From a virus, in the IMG/VR virus record IMGVR_UViG_3300031857_000883, positions 1-31,289 of that record: a DNA stretch of 31,289 nucleotides; one strand, 5' to 3'. Positions 8,029 through 15,940 of the stretch are shown here, piece by piece (position 1 is the first letter of the stretch; the number at the start of each line of letters is the position of its first letter). The notes under the pieces are model-generated. The model was not told the origin of the DNA. It worked only from the letters and a program-made list of their open reading frames with translations, and did not search any database. Both the position numbers and the translations under genes were made by a program.

Positions 8029-8150
8029 CTGCCCTGGCCTTTATATTTTTTTACTGATTTATTTTTCGGCCCGGCAAATTTTGAGTGCTTGCCCTCCCGG
8101 CGGCGGCCAAATGATTTTTTGGCGGCCGGTTCTGATTTTTTTGTTTTCAT
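8025..8150 (-). CDS. Small basic protein (41 aa)
   Basis: This short gene starts at the ATG at 8150 and ends in a TGA that overlaps the next ATG (ATGA). The peptide is extremely basic: it begins MKTKKSEPAAKKSFGRRR, continues EGKHSKFAGPKNKSVKKYKGQGR and has almost no acidic residues. Such Lys/Arg-rich peptides with an FGRRR-GKHS pattern look like small nucleic-acid-binding proteins carried by Bacteroidota phages. The tight overlap with a real gene, the consistent composition and the placement just after two terminators support it. The function, perhaps DNA or RNA binding, is inference. Confidence 0.72.
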   Translation of the reverse strand: MKTKKSEPAAKKSFGRRREGKHSKFAGPKNKSVKKYKGQGR

Positions 8151-8187
8151 GCCTTAAAATTGGCAATGGTGTTTTGCTGTAGTTAGG

Positions 8188-8214
8188 AAAAAAAAGCCAC
8201 CATAAAATGGTGGC
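8188..8214 (-). terminator. Rho-independent terminator
   Basis: On the minus strand a perfect 8-bp stem GCCACCAT / ATGGTGGC with a 3-nt loop is followed by eight Ts. It lies 46 nt upstream of the 41-aa gene and forms a tandem pair with the hairpin at 8268-8296. Confidence 0.85.
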
Positions 8215-8267
8215 CGTTTTAATCAAAAAAAACAAACAATCATGAATACAAATCTTGCCACAAATCT

Positions 8268-8296
8268 AAAAAAAAACAGCCGGGATGCCCAGCTGT
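8268..8296 (-). terminator. Rho-independent terminator of the small-gene/primase operon
   Basis: On the minus strand, CAGCTGGG-CAT-CCCGGCTG forms a stem with one mismatch and an added closing A-T pair, followed by a run of about nine Ts. It lies 24 nt after the stop of the gene at 8320-8613 and closes the operon. Confidence 0.8.
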
Positions 8297-8319
8297 GTTT
8301 TTTCACCTAACTCTCTAAA

Positions 8320-8613
8320 TCAAATTTTTTTTGGCGGCCTGATAAAGGATTCCTGTTTTGCATAATGACCCTCCGGTGGTGTTTTTTTTGGTGATCGCCA
8401 ATGGCGGCAGAAATTATTCCATCCCAAATCTCGCAAACGATTTCTGTAATCGATTTCCTCAGCATGGGTATATGCCCAAAATCTCATTTTGTCATATTTC
8501 TGAAATGGCGGTTTTGAATTGCGGTAATAAACATAAACAATCCGTTTATGGTATCGAGGAACCCGAAGTTCCCTTTCCAGTAATTTCATGTCTAAATCTG
8601 AAAATCTCCTCAT
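8320..8613 (-). CDS. Hypothetical basic protein
   Basis: The product is 97 aa, basic and aromatic (VPRYHKRIVYVYYRN, DKMRFWAYTHAEEIDYRNRLRDLGWNNFCRHWR) with a Lys/Pro-rich C-terminus ending in RPPKKI. No family is recognised and there is no membrane segment. It is the last gene of an operon of small early-type genes and overlaps the preceding gene by 4 nt, followed by a terminator. Nucleic-acid binding is conceivable from its charge but is not shown. Confidence 0.62.
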   Translation of the reverse strand: MRRFSDLDMKLLERELRVPRYHKRIVYVYYRNSKPPFQKYDKMRFWAYTHAEEIDYRNRLRDLGWNNFCRHWRSPKKTPPEGHYAKQESFIRPPKKI

Positions 8614-8888
8614 AACATCTCTAATTCTTGAAGTGAAATTGTTCGTTCCTTTTTATAATAATCCTGAATATGATTGATAAATGATTCACCCTGTTCATCC
8701 ATCAGTATCCGGCCATTTTTTAAATCATAATCATTACCCATTCTAATTTGAAATGGATCATCTGATTCTGAATTATAATGAATAACTATTTCCAAATCTT
8801 TTTTCTGGTCCAATAATTTGATCCAGGTTTCCAATAGTCGCAATCTTGATTCAATCTGCATCGCTCTACCAATATTTTCCCGTTTCAT
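8610..8888 (-). CDS. Hypothetical protein
   Basis: The 92-aa product has a helical N-terminus (AMQIESRLRLLETWIKLLDQKKDLEI), a short beta-like middle (IVIHYNSE, FQIRMGNDYDL) and a helical C-terminus. No motif or family is recognised. The start ATG overlaps the stop of the upstream gene (ATGA) and its stop overlaps the next ATG in the same way, so it is firmly embedded in the operon and probably translationally coupled. Confidence 0.62.
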   Translation of the reverse strand: MKRENIGRAMQIESRLRLLETWIKLLDQKKDLEIVIHYNSESDDPFQIRMGNDYDLKNGRILMDEQGESFINHIQDYYKKERTISLQELEML

Positions 8889-9262
8889 TTTATTTTTATG
8901 TAAAAAAATTGTTTCGTTATCTGTAAACTATCCAAAATTCTTTTGCAATCTCCAATTGTCCATGCCCGATGAGGTCGCAATTTTTCCAGACTGTGTTGAA
9001 TTTGCCTGTAATCTGATGGCCGGAAAAATTTTAATTCGACTAAATCATAACGATCCTGAATTCCTTCCGGAAAATAACACGATTCTGCTTTATCTCCGCA
9101 TTTTGAACAACTGATTTTAAAAGGTGCTGTCCATTCGGGTATTACCGGTTCGCTCGTAAATGTATAGTGCCGGTTGTGGCACAGATAAACATTTATTTTT
9201 TGAATTTCATTTTCAGCCTCCATAATTTGAATGGTAAAATTTTTCAGATTCAGATTGTTCAT
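8885..9262 (-). CDS. Hypothetical protein with a Cys zinc-knuckle motif
   Basis: From the ATG at 9262 the protein is 125 aa. That ATG has a rare good Shine-Dalgarno (GGAGG, 8 nt upstream), which favours it over the in-frame ATG at 9283. The middle contains CSKCGDKAESC, a CxxC knuckle with a further Cys, preceded by an earlier CHNRHY that might supply additional ligands, so a small zinc-binding fold is likely. The rest is helical. It overlaps the upstream gene by 50 nt. Function is unknown; zinc knuckles of this kind usually stabilise small nucleic-acid or protein-binding domains. Confidence 0.62.
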   Translation of the reverse strand: MNNLNLKNFTIQIMEAENEIQKINVYLCHNRHYTFTSEPVIPEWTAPFKISCSKCGDKAESCYFPEGIQDRYDLVELKFFRPSDYRQIQHSLEKLRPHRAWTIGDCKRILDSLQITKQFFYIKIK

Positions 9263-9449
9263 TGTAATCGCCTCCCAATACATGAGGGTAATTCATGCCT
9301 CGGCGATATGCATTTATTAATTGGTTCCTTTCCATTATTTTGGCCGCATCAATTATGGATTGCCAAGTGAGTTTATCCTTTGGCTCTTCCCATAGTTTTT
9401 CAAACATCCAATCAACGGCGGTCTTAGTCTTCTCGTTTTGTTTTGGCAT
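9213..9449 (-). CDS. Small conserved phage protein, paralogue-like to the upstream gene
   Basis: The true start is probably the ATG at 9449, 4 nt after the preceding stop, giving 78 aa; the longer frame to 9527 would need a GTG. The pattern TAVDWMFEKLWEEP, then IIDAAKIMERNQLINAYRRG and a Tyr/Gly/Asp-rich tail, matches a family of small proteins I associate with Bacteroidota phages and prophages. The adjacent gene at 9454-9657 shares the same framework, so the two look like a diverged tandem duplication. Function is unknown. Confidence 0.68.
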   Translation of the reverse strand: MPKQNEKTKTAVDWMFEKLWEEPKDKLTWQSIIDAAKIMERNQLINAYRRGMNYPHVLGGDYNEQSESEKFYHSNYGG

Positions 9450-9453
9450 AATT

Positions 9454-9657
9454 TTATTGATAGTTGTTTTCTTCCTGGTCAATTTCTTCACCATATTTAC
9501 CCTGATTGTACCCCTCAGTAAATCCACAATTAAATTCCTGATCCAATCGTTGTTTTTCGATTTCTTTGGCCTTATTATAAATTCTCCAAAATTCTGATGG
9601 ATAGCTATCCATCGGGATTGAATTCATAAAGTAATCCACCGCTGATTGCTTTTCCAT
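9454..9657 (-). CDS. Small conserved phage protein
   Basis: The 67-aa product begins MEKQSAVDYFMNSIPMDSYPSEFW and continues with a helix IYNKAKEIEKQRLDQEFNCGF and an acidic/Tyr-rich tail. The AVD-aromatic start, a Trp, an (A)KxxE helix and a Gly at its end are shared with the next gene, suggesting duplication. It starts 1 nt after the preceding stop. No catalytic residues are visible and the role is unknown. Confidence 0.66.
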   Translation of the reverse strand: MEKQSAVDYFMNSIPMDSYPSEFWRIYNKAKEIEKQRLDQEFNCGFTEGYNQGKYGEEIDQEENNYQ

Positions 9658-9658
9658 A

Positions 9659-9889
9659 TTAACTTATAAGTGAATCCATATTTATATCCAGTTCAAGCAA
9701 TATATCATTAACCTCGGTTTGCAAATTAATTCCATCGATTGTTTTTCCATTTTCGGATGTATCCAATGCCCGGTTAATTACTTTACCGATGTACATTATC
9801 GCCAAAGCCATGTCCAATGCTTTAATGCACCTCATGTGGCTCTGACGCTGATCAGGTTCTTCCAAGTCAAATTTCAAAATCGCTTTCAT
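9659..9889 (-). CDS. Small conserved phage protein
   Basis: The 76-aa product starts MKAILKFDLEEPDQRQSHMRCIKALDMALAIMYIGK. A short beta strand ending in DLEEP followed by a helix with KALDMALAI is a pattern I recall from many small phage proteins encoded beside recombination or replication genes. The function is not established. It overlaps the 63-aa upstream gene by 23 nt and is followed by the next ATG after 1 nt. Confidence 0.68.
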   Translation of the reverse strand: MKAILKFDLEEPDQRQSHMRCIKALDMALAIMYIGKVINRALDTSENGKTIDGINLQTEVNDILLELDINMDSLIS

Positions 9890-10058
9890 AATCGTTTGTA
9901 AATATGTTTTTGTCTAAAATAAAAAATTCGCAATTTCCATCATCATCCGGTTCGAATTCAGAATAGGCTTGCCGAAATTCATCCGGTTGTGCCTTAAATC
10001 GGTAACATTGTTCGGATAGTGGGCAAATTTTGTTTTTGCAAAGTGAAATGTCTGGCAT
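9867..10058 (-). CDS. Small Cys-containing conserved phage protein
   Basis: The 63-aa product, MPDISLCKNKICPLSEQCYRFKA, has four cysteines (C7, C12, C18 and C43), the last in a DDDGNCEFF motif. This arrangement suggests a compact zinc- or iron-binding fold. I recall near-identical short proteins in many phages of diverse bacteria, without a known role. It is the first gene of the small-gene operon that follows the primase-helicase, directly downstream of a gap carrying an 18-bp direct repeat. Confidence 0.72.
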   Translation of the reverse strand: MPDISLCKNKICPLSEQCYRFKAQPDEFRQAYSEFEPDDDGNCEFFILDKNIFTNDYESDFEI

Positions 10059-10077
10059 AGTTTATGTGCAATTTATT

Positions 10078-10135
10078 TGAATGACTTATCATACCTTATG
10101 GGTATAATTATAGTTAGTGAATGATATATCATACC
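10078..10135. promoter_or_regulatory. Paired 18-bp direct repeats upstream of the small-gene operon
   Basis: TGAATGACTTATCATACC (10078-10095) and TGAATGATATATCATACC (10118-10135) are 16/18 identical and exactly 40 bp apart, about four helical turns. The second contains the palindrome TGATATATCA. Between them is an AT-rich GGTATAATTATA. A half-site TGTGCAA of the other dyad lies nearby at 10065-10071. This looks like a cooperative operator for the genes starting at 10058. Confidence 0.55.
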
Positions 10136-10142
10136 CAGCAAT

Positions 10143-13043
10143 TTAAAATGGAACATAATTTCGGTCATCCGAAATTTCTACTTCAACCGCATCCGGAACG
10201 GATAACTGGCTCTCGCTCGTATCGCTCATATAACTGATTTTCCGCAACCCAAAATCATCCTTGAGCATGGTATAATTAAAGACCATTGCGGATGAATTTG
10301 ATTCCCCGAATTTCATCGATTTTTTCTCGCCAATGTAAGCCGGTGAATTTTTAAGGTAACTGCGCAGTGTATCCGAATCCATGTACCGCTGGCCTCGCTG
10401 CCGCATTTCTTTGGCATATACAGGCTGAATTTGATTCAACCGGATAAACATCATTTCTGTCAGCTGCGGAAACTGCACAATGCTTTCGGATTTGGCGGCA
10501 TCACGGCGAACCGCAATGGTCTGCAATTCTCTGAATGTAAATTGCCGATTTTCATCCAGAATTCCGGCATGGACCAGGTAGGCCATCGCCTCCCAGAATT
10601 GACTGGATTCCTCCGAATTCTGCATCATGCCGTTTTGTGCCTCCGCAATTTTTTCCAGACTGTACTGCAATTCGTTTTCCAGAAATGGAAAATTCAATTT
10701 TCCGGATAATGTCTGATAAATTGCCATCACAATGGCGCAATGCTGGCCAATCCGGCTGACATTCGTACCAACAAATCGTTTTGCATATTTCTTTTTCCAT
10801 TGCCGGTAATTGGTTGCGTAGTTTTCTTCCATTTCCGGCCGGTGCTTCAAAATCGAAATCGCAATTTGAGTAAGGGATTCATTTTGCAGCGATTTCAGAT
10901 CGCTGATAAGTTCCATGCTTTCTTCTGAAAATCCATCATTTTTGAAAAACTGCAAAAGAATAACCCTGGTAAATAGTGCCACATCAGCCACCGGCAAATG
11001 CTGGCCGGTGATCACCACGCTGGATTCAATCTGGTGGCTTACCGTGCGGTTGGATGTGTTCGACTGACTGCTGTCGGCCTTCAGATAGGCATCACGATTC
11101 CAGATTTGCTTTAGGATTTCCACCTGCTTAGTGTCCAATTCATTGTTGTATTCCTCCAGCAACACCATGCCATTCCGCACCTGACCCAATTTCCGGAACA
11201 ATGCAGCCATCGATACTGAATTGATATTTGATCCTACGGATTTGCCCTCAGTTTTGTGGAGCAATGACAAAATGGAATATGCCATGGTAGATTTCCCAGA
11301 CTCCGGTTTTCCGTACAGATAAAGCATCGGGAAAAATCCATCGGTTTTAAAGACGATATCCGAAAACATAGCCATGCAACAATACATCAATCCAATCCGG
11401 CCGTTTTCGCCATATACTTTGCAAAATAATTCGGCCCAGCTGCTGAATGCGATATTGCGCCCGACATGAATGAATTCACGCTCCGACTGATAGCGCATTC
11501 GATTGTTGCGATAAATGTCTGATAATGCCGGGAAAAAATAGTTTTTCTTTTTCAGATTCACGATTCCAAGGTTGTTGATTTCGTGAAATTTGCCATCTGA
11601 AAAAATGCCATTGGAAAATGCAAAAAAGCCATCTTCCTGTTGGCCCAATGTGCTGATTTCTTTGGCCGCCGGTGTTACCTCGTACAGCCATGATTTAACT
11701 TTAACCCATTCCCGGCGGTCAAATAGCGACCAGAAATTACCACGCTCCACATACTTGGCAAATGCATCCACGGAAACAAATGCATCGGTTGTAATGTGGT
11801 CAATTCTCCGCTCGTTTTTGATGTTTGTAAACTCGATTATCCTGGTGGTGTTTCCCTCCTCATCGGTAACCAGGTAATGTGGTTTCATCGAGAAATTGGA
11901 TTTGGCTTCAAATGTCATTTCCCCATCTCGGATTTTACCGATGTAAGTGATATTCTTCCAGCTGAGAAACCCAAATTTCCGGACAAACTCGCCGCATTCG
12001 GCTTCCTCTGATTTAGTCAATTTTACCGGCCAGCGGATGGCCAGAACATTACTGATTTGCTGGCCTGAATCATTTTCTTGTTCTTCCGAATTCACCCTAC
12101 TTTTCTCCCTACTTTTCTCCCTACTTTTCTCCGAACCAACCAATTCGGTTCGGAGAAATTTACGCATATCGCAGCCAGCCTTTTTTGCCTGGCCCAAAAA
12201 ATAACCGGGTTCCCTCCATGTAGTGGTGCGCAGACAATTATCAAATTTCAGGTCAGTTTCCTTTTGATTGTAATCCTGATTTACCTGGCTTATTTGATGA
12301 AATAATGATCGACCGGATTCTCCAAGGCTGGCCAGCGAAAATCCGATTTTCAGCCATTCATTATAACCTGATGTAAGGTCAATTGCTCGGGCCGATACCT
12401 GATCGGCGATACCACGCAAATATTCCATTTCATCAACCGGCTGGAATGGCTTGAATTGTCGAACCGATTCGATTACCTCACCGGTTTCCATATCCACCTC
12501 CATTTCTATATCAGGCAAATAAACGCTGGATGCCTCGTTTATATAAATGTTTTCATCAATGGATTCAAAACAGGCCCGGCAAACATCCTTACCAGATGCA
12601 TCCAATTCCAATCCGTACTTATGATAGAAATATTTGGCCAGCGAATTAAACGATTCCAGATGCCGGTCTGGGTCAATTTTTGCCAATGCTTTCAATCCTT
12701 CGCCTCCGGTGGAGCGGAACATCACCATAATGTAACGGTCTTCCATCAGCTGCATGGCTACGGCCTCCACATCTCCGACATTATCAAAATCCAGAGTAAT
12801 TAACCCCGAATGCTGGACCAGGCTATTTGCGTTTCTGGCTGAAAAAGTGCCGGAAAAAGTAAAATAGGAACATCGTTTTTTCAATTCCTTTTTCTTTTTT
12901 TCATCCGTTTCCACCCGAACTGGCCGGATGGTCGCATAACCTTTTCCGTTGCGGATATAATCAATTGCCCATTCCAGGCTTACGGTCTGGGTTGGTTTGG
13001 TAACCTGAATGCCACCTTCAAAAAAACTAATTTGCTGTTTCAT
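10143..13043 (-). CDS. Primase-helicase (VirE-N / PriCT-2 / P-loop ATPase)
   Basis: The 966-aa product probably starts phage DNA synthesis. Residues about 1-185 match the VirE N-terminal/BT4734-like primase fold (HSGLITLDFDNVGD with D85 and D87, then STGGEGLKAL). Residues about 208-305 look like a PriCT-2 helical domain (GYNEWLKIGFSLASLGESG). A linker holds three REKS repeats. The C-terminal part is a P-loop ATPase with Walker A GKPESGKST (588-596) and Walker B MVLLEEYNN (636-644), plus a sensor-like VVITGQHLP. It overlaps the upstream 71-aa gene by 4 nt. Alternatives such as a DUF927-type helicase do not change the replication role. Confidence 0.85.
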   Translation of the reverse strand: MKQQISFFEGGIQVTKPTQTVSLEWAIDYIRNGKGYATIRPVRVETDEKKKKELKKRCSYFTFSGTFSARNANSLVQHSGLITLDFDNVGDVEAVAMQLMEDRYIMVMFRSTGGEGLKALAKIDPDRHLESFNSLAKYFYHKYGLELDASGKDVCRACFESIDENIYINEASSVYLPDIEMEVDMETGEVIESVRQFKPFQPVDEMEYLRGIADQVSARAIDLTSGYNEWLKIGFSLASLGESGRSLFHQISQVNQDYNQKETDLKFDNCLRTTTWREPGYFLGQAKKAGCDMRKFLRTELVGSEKSREKSREKSRVNSEEQENDSGQQISNVLAIRWPVKLTKSEEAECGEFVRKFGFLSWKNITYIGKIRDGEMTFEAKSNFSMKPHYLVTDEEGNTTRIIEFTNIKNERRIDHITTDAFVSVDAFAKYVERGNFWSLFDRREWVKVKSWLYEVTPAAKEISTLGQQEDGFFAFSNGIFSDGKFHEINNLGIVNLKKKNYFFPALSDIYRNNRMRYQSEREFIHVGRNIAFSSWAELFCKVYGENGRIGLMYCCMAMFSDIVFKTDGFFPMLYLYGKPESGKSTMAYSILSLLHKTEGKSVGSNINSVSMAALFRKLGQVRNGMVLLEEYNNELDTKQVEILKQIWNRDAYLKADSSQSNTSNRTVSHQIESSVVITGQHLPVADVALFTRVILLQFFKNDGFSEESMELISDLKSLQNESLTQIAISILKHRPEMEENYATNYRQWKKKYAKRFVGTNVSRIGQHCAIVMAIYQTLSGKLNFPFLENELQYSLEKIAEAQNGMMQNSEESSQFWEAMAYLVHAGILDENRQFTFRELQTIAVRRDAAKSESIVQFPQLTEMMFIRLNQIQPVYAKEMRQRGQRYMDSDTLRSYLKNSPAYIGEKKSMKFGESNSSAMVFNYTMLKDDFGLRKISYMSDTSESQLSVPDAVEVEISDDRNYVPF
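12095..12130. repeat. Three perfect 12-bp tandem repeats within the primase-helicase gene
   Basis: The unit CCCTACTTTTCT occurs three times without mismatch. Being 12 bp it keeps the reading frame and encodes the peptide repeat (REKS)n in the linker between PriCT-2 and ATPase domains. Copy-number change would only vary linker length. Confidence 0.85.
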
Positions 13044-13255
13044 ATTTCCTCGGCCAAAACGGTCTTTATTTTATCCAAAATAAACTGATCCTTTAGTTGG
13101 CCGGAAATTACCCGGTAAACCACTTTTCGATTTACCTCTCTCCCTGATTTTCGGCAGTTATCCACTACCCTGTCGGCATATCCAAAAAAGGTATTCTGCC
13201 GAATCTCATTTAATTCGGCCAAATATTGTGGCCGATCTTTTCGCCTAATTGCCAT
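13040..13255 (-). CDS. Small basic protein upstream of primase
   Basis: The 71-aa product (MAIRRKDRPQYLAELNEIRQNTFFGYADRVVDNCRKSGREVNRKVVYRVISGQLKD) is basic and helical. The segment around REVNRKVVYRVISGQ resembles a helix-turn-helix, as in small regulators that begin replication operons. Its stop overlaps the primase-helicase ATG by 4 nt, so it is co-translated. A promoter candidate lies just upstream (13278-13309). DNA binding is inferred from charge and pattern only. Confidence 0.65.
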   Translation of the reverse strand: MAIRRKDRPQYLAELNEIRQNTFFGYADRVVDNCRKSGREVNRKVVYRVISGQLKDQFILDKIKTVLAEEI

Positions 13256-13277
13256 GATTGTTGTTTTTAAATTTCTG

Positions 13278-13309
13278 CAACTTTATTTCAGTTTTTTTCA
13301 GTTTCCAAA
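13278..13309 (-). promoter_or_regulatory. Candidate promoter for replication operon
   Basis: On the minus strand TTTG (13309-13306) is followed after 20 nt by TAAAGTTG (13285-13278), one mismatch from the Bacteroidota TAnnTTTG box. The spacer contains a direct repeat of AACTGAAA. It lies between the tape-measure terminator and the ATG at 13255. Confidence 0.5.
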
Positions 13310-13314
13310 TTAAA

Positions 13315-13350
13315 TATAAAAACAAACCACAGCCATGATGACTGTGGTTT
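13315..13350 (-). terminator. Rho-independent terminator after tape-measure gene
   Basis: On the minus strand a perfect 9-bp stem AAACCACAG / CTGTGGTTT with a 9-nt loop is followed by a T-rich tract (TGTTTTTATATTT). It is 33 nt after the stop at 13384 and closes the tail-length operon. Confidence 0.8.
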
Positions 13351-13383
13351 ACAAATAAGGTAAATATTTAGGATATGTAAACT

Positions 13384-15936
13384 TTATCCATTGGCTCGGC
13401 TCTCAATTCGGGCCGCTTCTTGTTGCTGTTTTTGTGCTTGCTCATAAACCACAACCGCTGATAATTGTTTGGGGAATGCCGAAAATGCTTCATTCAATCT
13501 TCGCATTTCGGCAATCTGCGCTTGAGCCAGTGTCGCATTCACAGCGGCAGAATCGCCTCCTGGTCCAGACTTGGTTCCCAGATCAATCATACCGCCATCG
13601 GCATATTTACGGCCCTCAATCGGCGCACCGCCACGGTACAGGCTGGCATTTAATAGGGCATCAATCGTTGATTTATTATTCTGGTATGCGGTCCGGCTGA
13701 ATACAGTTAAAAATTCACCCCTTTCCACCTCTCCCAAGTGCTGGCCATTGCGGCCATCCATCAGGTGAATGCCTCCTTCGCTATGTCGGCCTCCGCTGGA
13801 TAGGTAACCGCCCTTTGGAGTGATCATTCCACCTTGTTCAAATGTAACTCCGGCGGCTTTAGTAACGGCAAAGGTTGTTCTGGTGGCGGCAAATGCTGAC
13901 TGAATGGCCGCAAATGCCGGACCCCATCCAGGAATCACTGCATTTAGCGCATTCATATTGGCATTTGACCAGATGCCCTGAATTTCTTTGGTCCCTGATA
14001 ATATCAATTCGGCGATGGTCAATGCTTTAATAATGCCAGAAAATTTCCGGCGATTGGTTTCATCCTCGGCCAATGCTGCTTTAATACCAGTAACTGTGTT
14101 TTTAAACAAATCCAATCGGGCCGCATTTAATTGTTCCTCGGTGGCTTTGGTCTTTTTAGCCAATTCAATCCGTTTGTTCGCCTGATCAACATCCAGTTTT
14201 TCGATGGCCAATCCGATTTTTTTGGCCTCGGTGGTTTCACCCTGCCCGGCATCCACCAGTAATTTGAGCCTCCGTTCCAACCCGGCTTTTTTAACCTGAT
14301 ATTGTTTTTCTTCCTTAATGGTTTCGGCGGCAATTAATCTATCAATGGCGATATTTTGTCGCTCCTCATCCAGCGCAATTTGTTCTTCCGCTTCCTTCAT
14401 GGCCTGTTCCTGGTCCGCTTTTTTCTTATCCTCTTTTGCTTTTTCCCTCGCCTTCTGATTTTCGGCTAACAAAGCATCCTGTTTTTTCTCTAATTCAGCC
14501 ACCAGTTCTACCCTTAATATACCTTGGGCCATCAATTGATTTAATTCACGCTCAAATGCCAGCATAATTTCGGCATCTTTTCGCTCAAATTCATCCTGAA
14601 TGTTGGCCACCTTGGCATCGGTTAGTTTTTGCGCATAGGTTAGTTCTGCCTTATCTAATGCCTCTTGCTTTCTTCTCGCTTCCTCCGCTGCTTTTTCCCG
14701 TTGTTGCTGGCGTTTTTCGGCCGCCTGTCTGGCCTGTTCGGCTGCTTTTTCTCTGGCGGCCTGATCTTTGGCCTCTTTATCTCTTATTTCATCCAATAAT
14801 GCATTTTGTCGATTGCTGATTTTCTCCTGTAATGTCAGTGATTCGCCTTGCAACCTAATTTCATCCGCTTTTGCTTGTTTAAATTTCCGGTATGCGGCAT
14901 CGTATTCGGCTGATGTCTTTTTAATTTGATCTAATTCAATGGCGGCAATTTTTGTTTTTTGCGCCGCAATTCTCAAATCATTATCCAATCGCTCCTTTTC
15001 CAACCGGCTGGCCTCCCGAAGTAATGCCAATCGGTCCAAATCTGTTTTGCTTCGGTCTTTAGATTGTACTATTAGTTTGGCAATGCTGGTTTCCAGCTGC
15101 GCATTTCGAACCAAATTATTGGATTCATCCTCATCCAATTGGTCATTCAATTGCGCCAATTGGCGGCCAACCTCGATGGCATTCTGCAATTCGTCGGCCA
15201 TTACTTTTGCCTTCTCCGATGCATTTTCAACACCAGTGGATAATTGAATAATTCCATCGTTCAATTTGGTCAGGTCAGCATTCATAATGGCATCAATGAT
15301 TACTCCGAATGCCTTAATTCGATTCATCAGGTTTTCCATGATGAAATTTCCAAGTTCTTTGGCCGCCTCTAATGGATTTGTAAACATTTTGACGATAAAT
15401 CCACCGACTTCAGCCACCACCTGAGTTAATGCCTCCATGACAATGCCCAACCCTTTCATGGCGGCCTCAAGCGCAATGGCTCCTTCCTCCGTTTTTGTGA
15501 AATAGGTAAATAAGGCAGTAACAGCCAGCACCAGTGCGCCTATACCAGTGGCGGCAATGGCCACTCTCATTACTCCCATCGCAGCCACATTGGCCATAAT
15601 TGCACCACGCATGGCTACAAATGATGCCTGGAATCCTTGAATCATTTGTCCGACCGGAGTCATAGCCAGCAAATCGGCCCTTGCCTGCTTCGCAGTATCG
15701 CCAACATTGGCCATCTGTTGGCGCACTTGTCTGGTTGCATCTCTGACCTCATTCAATCGGTTGGTTGCAGTACCTAATTCTTTGGCTTTATCAGCAAATT
15801 CCTGACTTCCAACCGGCAGCATTCGCATTTCTCGGTTTAGATTTTTCACATCATTTTCGAGTTCACGAATTGTTTTGGCCGCCACCTCGCCGTTTATTTT
15901 CAACCCAATCTGGGTTTCAGTCTTATTTCCAGCCAT
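13384..15936 (-). CDS. Tail tape measure protein
   Basis: The 850-aa product sets tail length and is probably released with DNA during infection. Its start (KTETQIGLKINGEVAAKTIRELENDVKNLNREMR) is typical of tape measures. A hydrophobic segment around residues 110-145 (MGVMRVAIAATGIGALVLAVTALFTYF) fits a membrane-inserting region. Residues about 230-630 are a long charged coiled coil rich in Ala/Lys/Glu/Gln. The C-terminal part has Gly-rich turns (FEQGGMITPKGGYLSSGGRHSEGGIHLM) common in these proteins. The neck-like gene lies 4 nt upstream. It is unusual that it is separated from the other tail genes by the accessory block at 16.6-19.7 kb. Confidence 0.88.
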   Translation of the reverse strand: MAGNKTETQIGLKINGEVAAKTIRELENDVKNLNREMRMLPVGSQEFADKAKELGTATNRLNEVRDATRQVRQQMANVGDTAKQARADLLAMTPVGQMIQGFQASFVAMRGAIMANVAAMGVMRVAIAATGIGALVLAVTALFTYFTKTEEGAIALEAAMKGLGIVMEALTQVVAEVGGFIVKMFTNPLEAAKELGNFIMENLMNRIKAFGVIIDAIMNADLTKLNDGIIQLSTGVENASEKAKVMADELQNAIEVGRQLAQLNDQLDEDESNNLVRNAQLETSIAKLIVQSKDRSKTDLDRLALLREASRLEKERLDNDLRIAAQKTKIAAIELDQIKKTSAEYDAAYRKFKQAKADEIRLQGESLTLQEKISNRQNALLDEIRDKEAKDQAAREKAAEQARQAAEKRQQQREKAAEEARRKQEALDKAELTYAQKLTDAKVANIQDEFERKDAEIMLAFERELNQLMAQGILRVELVAELEKKQDALLAENQKAREKAKEDKKKADQEQAMKEAEEQIALDEERQNIAIDRLIAAETIKEEKQYQVKKAGLERRLKLLVDAGQGETTEAKKIGLAIEKLDVDQANKRIELAKKTKATEEQLNAARLDLFKNTVTGIKAALAEDETNRRKFSGIIKALTIAELILSGTKEIQGIWSNANMNALNAVIPGWGPAFAAIQSAFAATRTTFAVTKAAGVTFEQGGMITPKGGYLSSGGRHSEGGIHLMDGRNGQHLGEVERGEFLTVFSRTAYQNNKSTIDALLNASLYRGGAPIEGRKYADGGMIDLGTKSGPGGDSAAVNATLAQAQIAEMRRLNEAFSAFPKQLSAVVVYEQAQKQQQEAARIESRANG

Positions 15937-15940
15937 AGTA

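Noticed and set aside
12078-12305. Plus-strand frame with FLPTFLPTFLR repeat
   Set aside because: It is the antisense reading of the in-frame 12-bp repeats in the primase-helicase linker.
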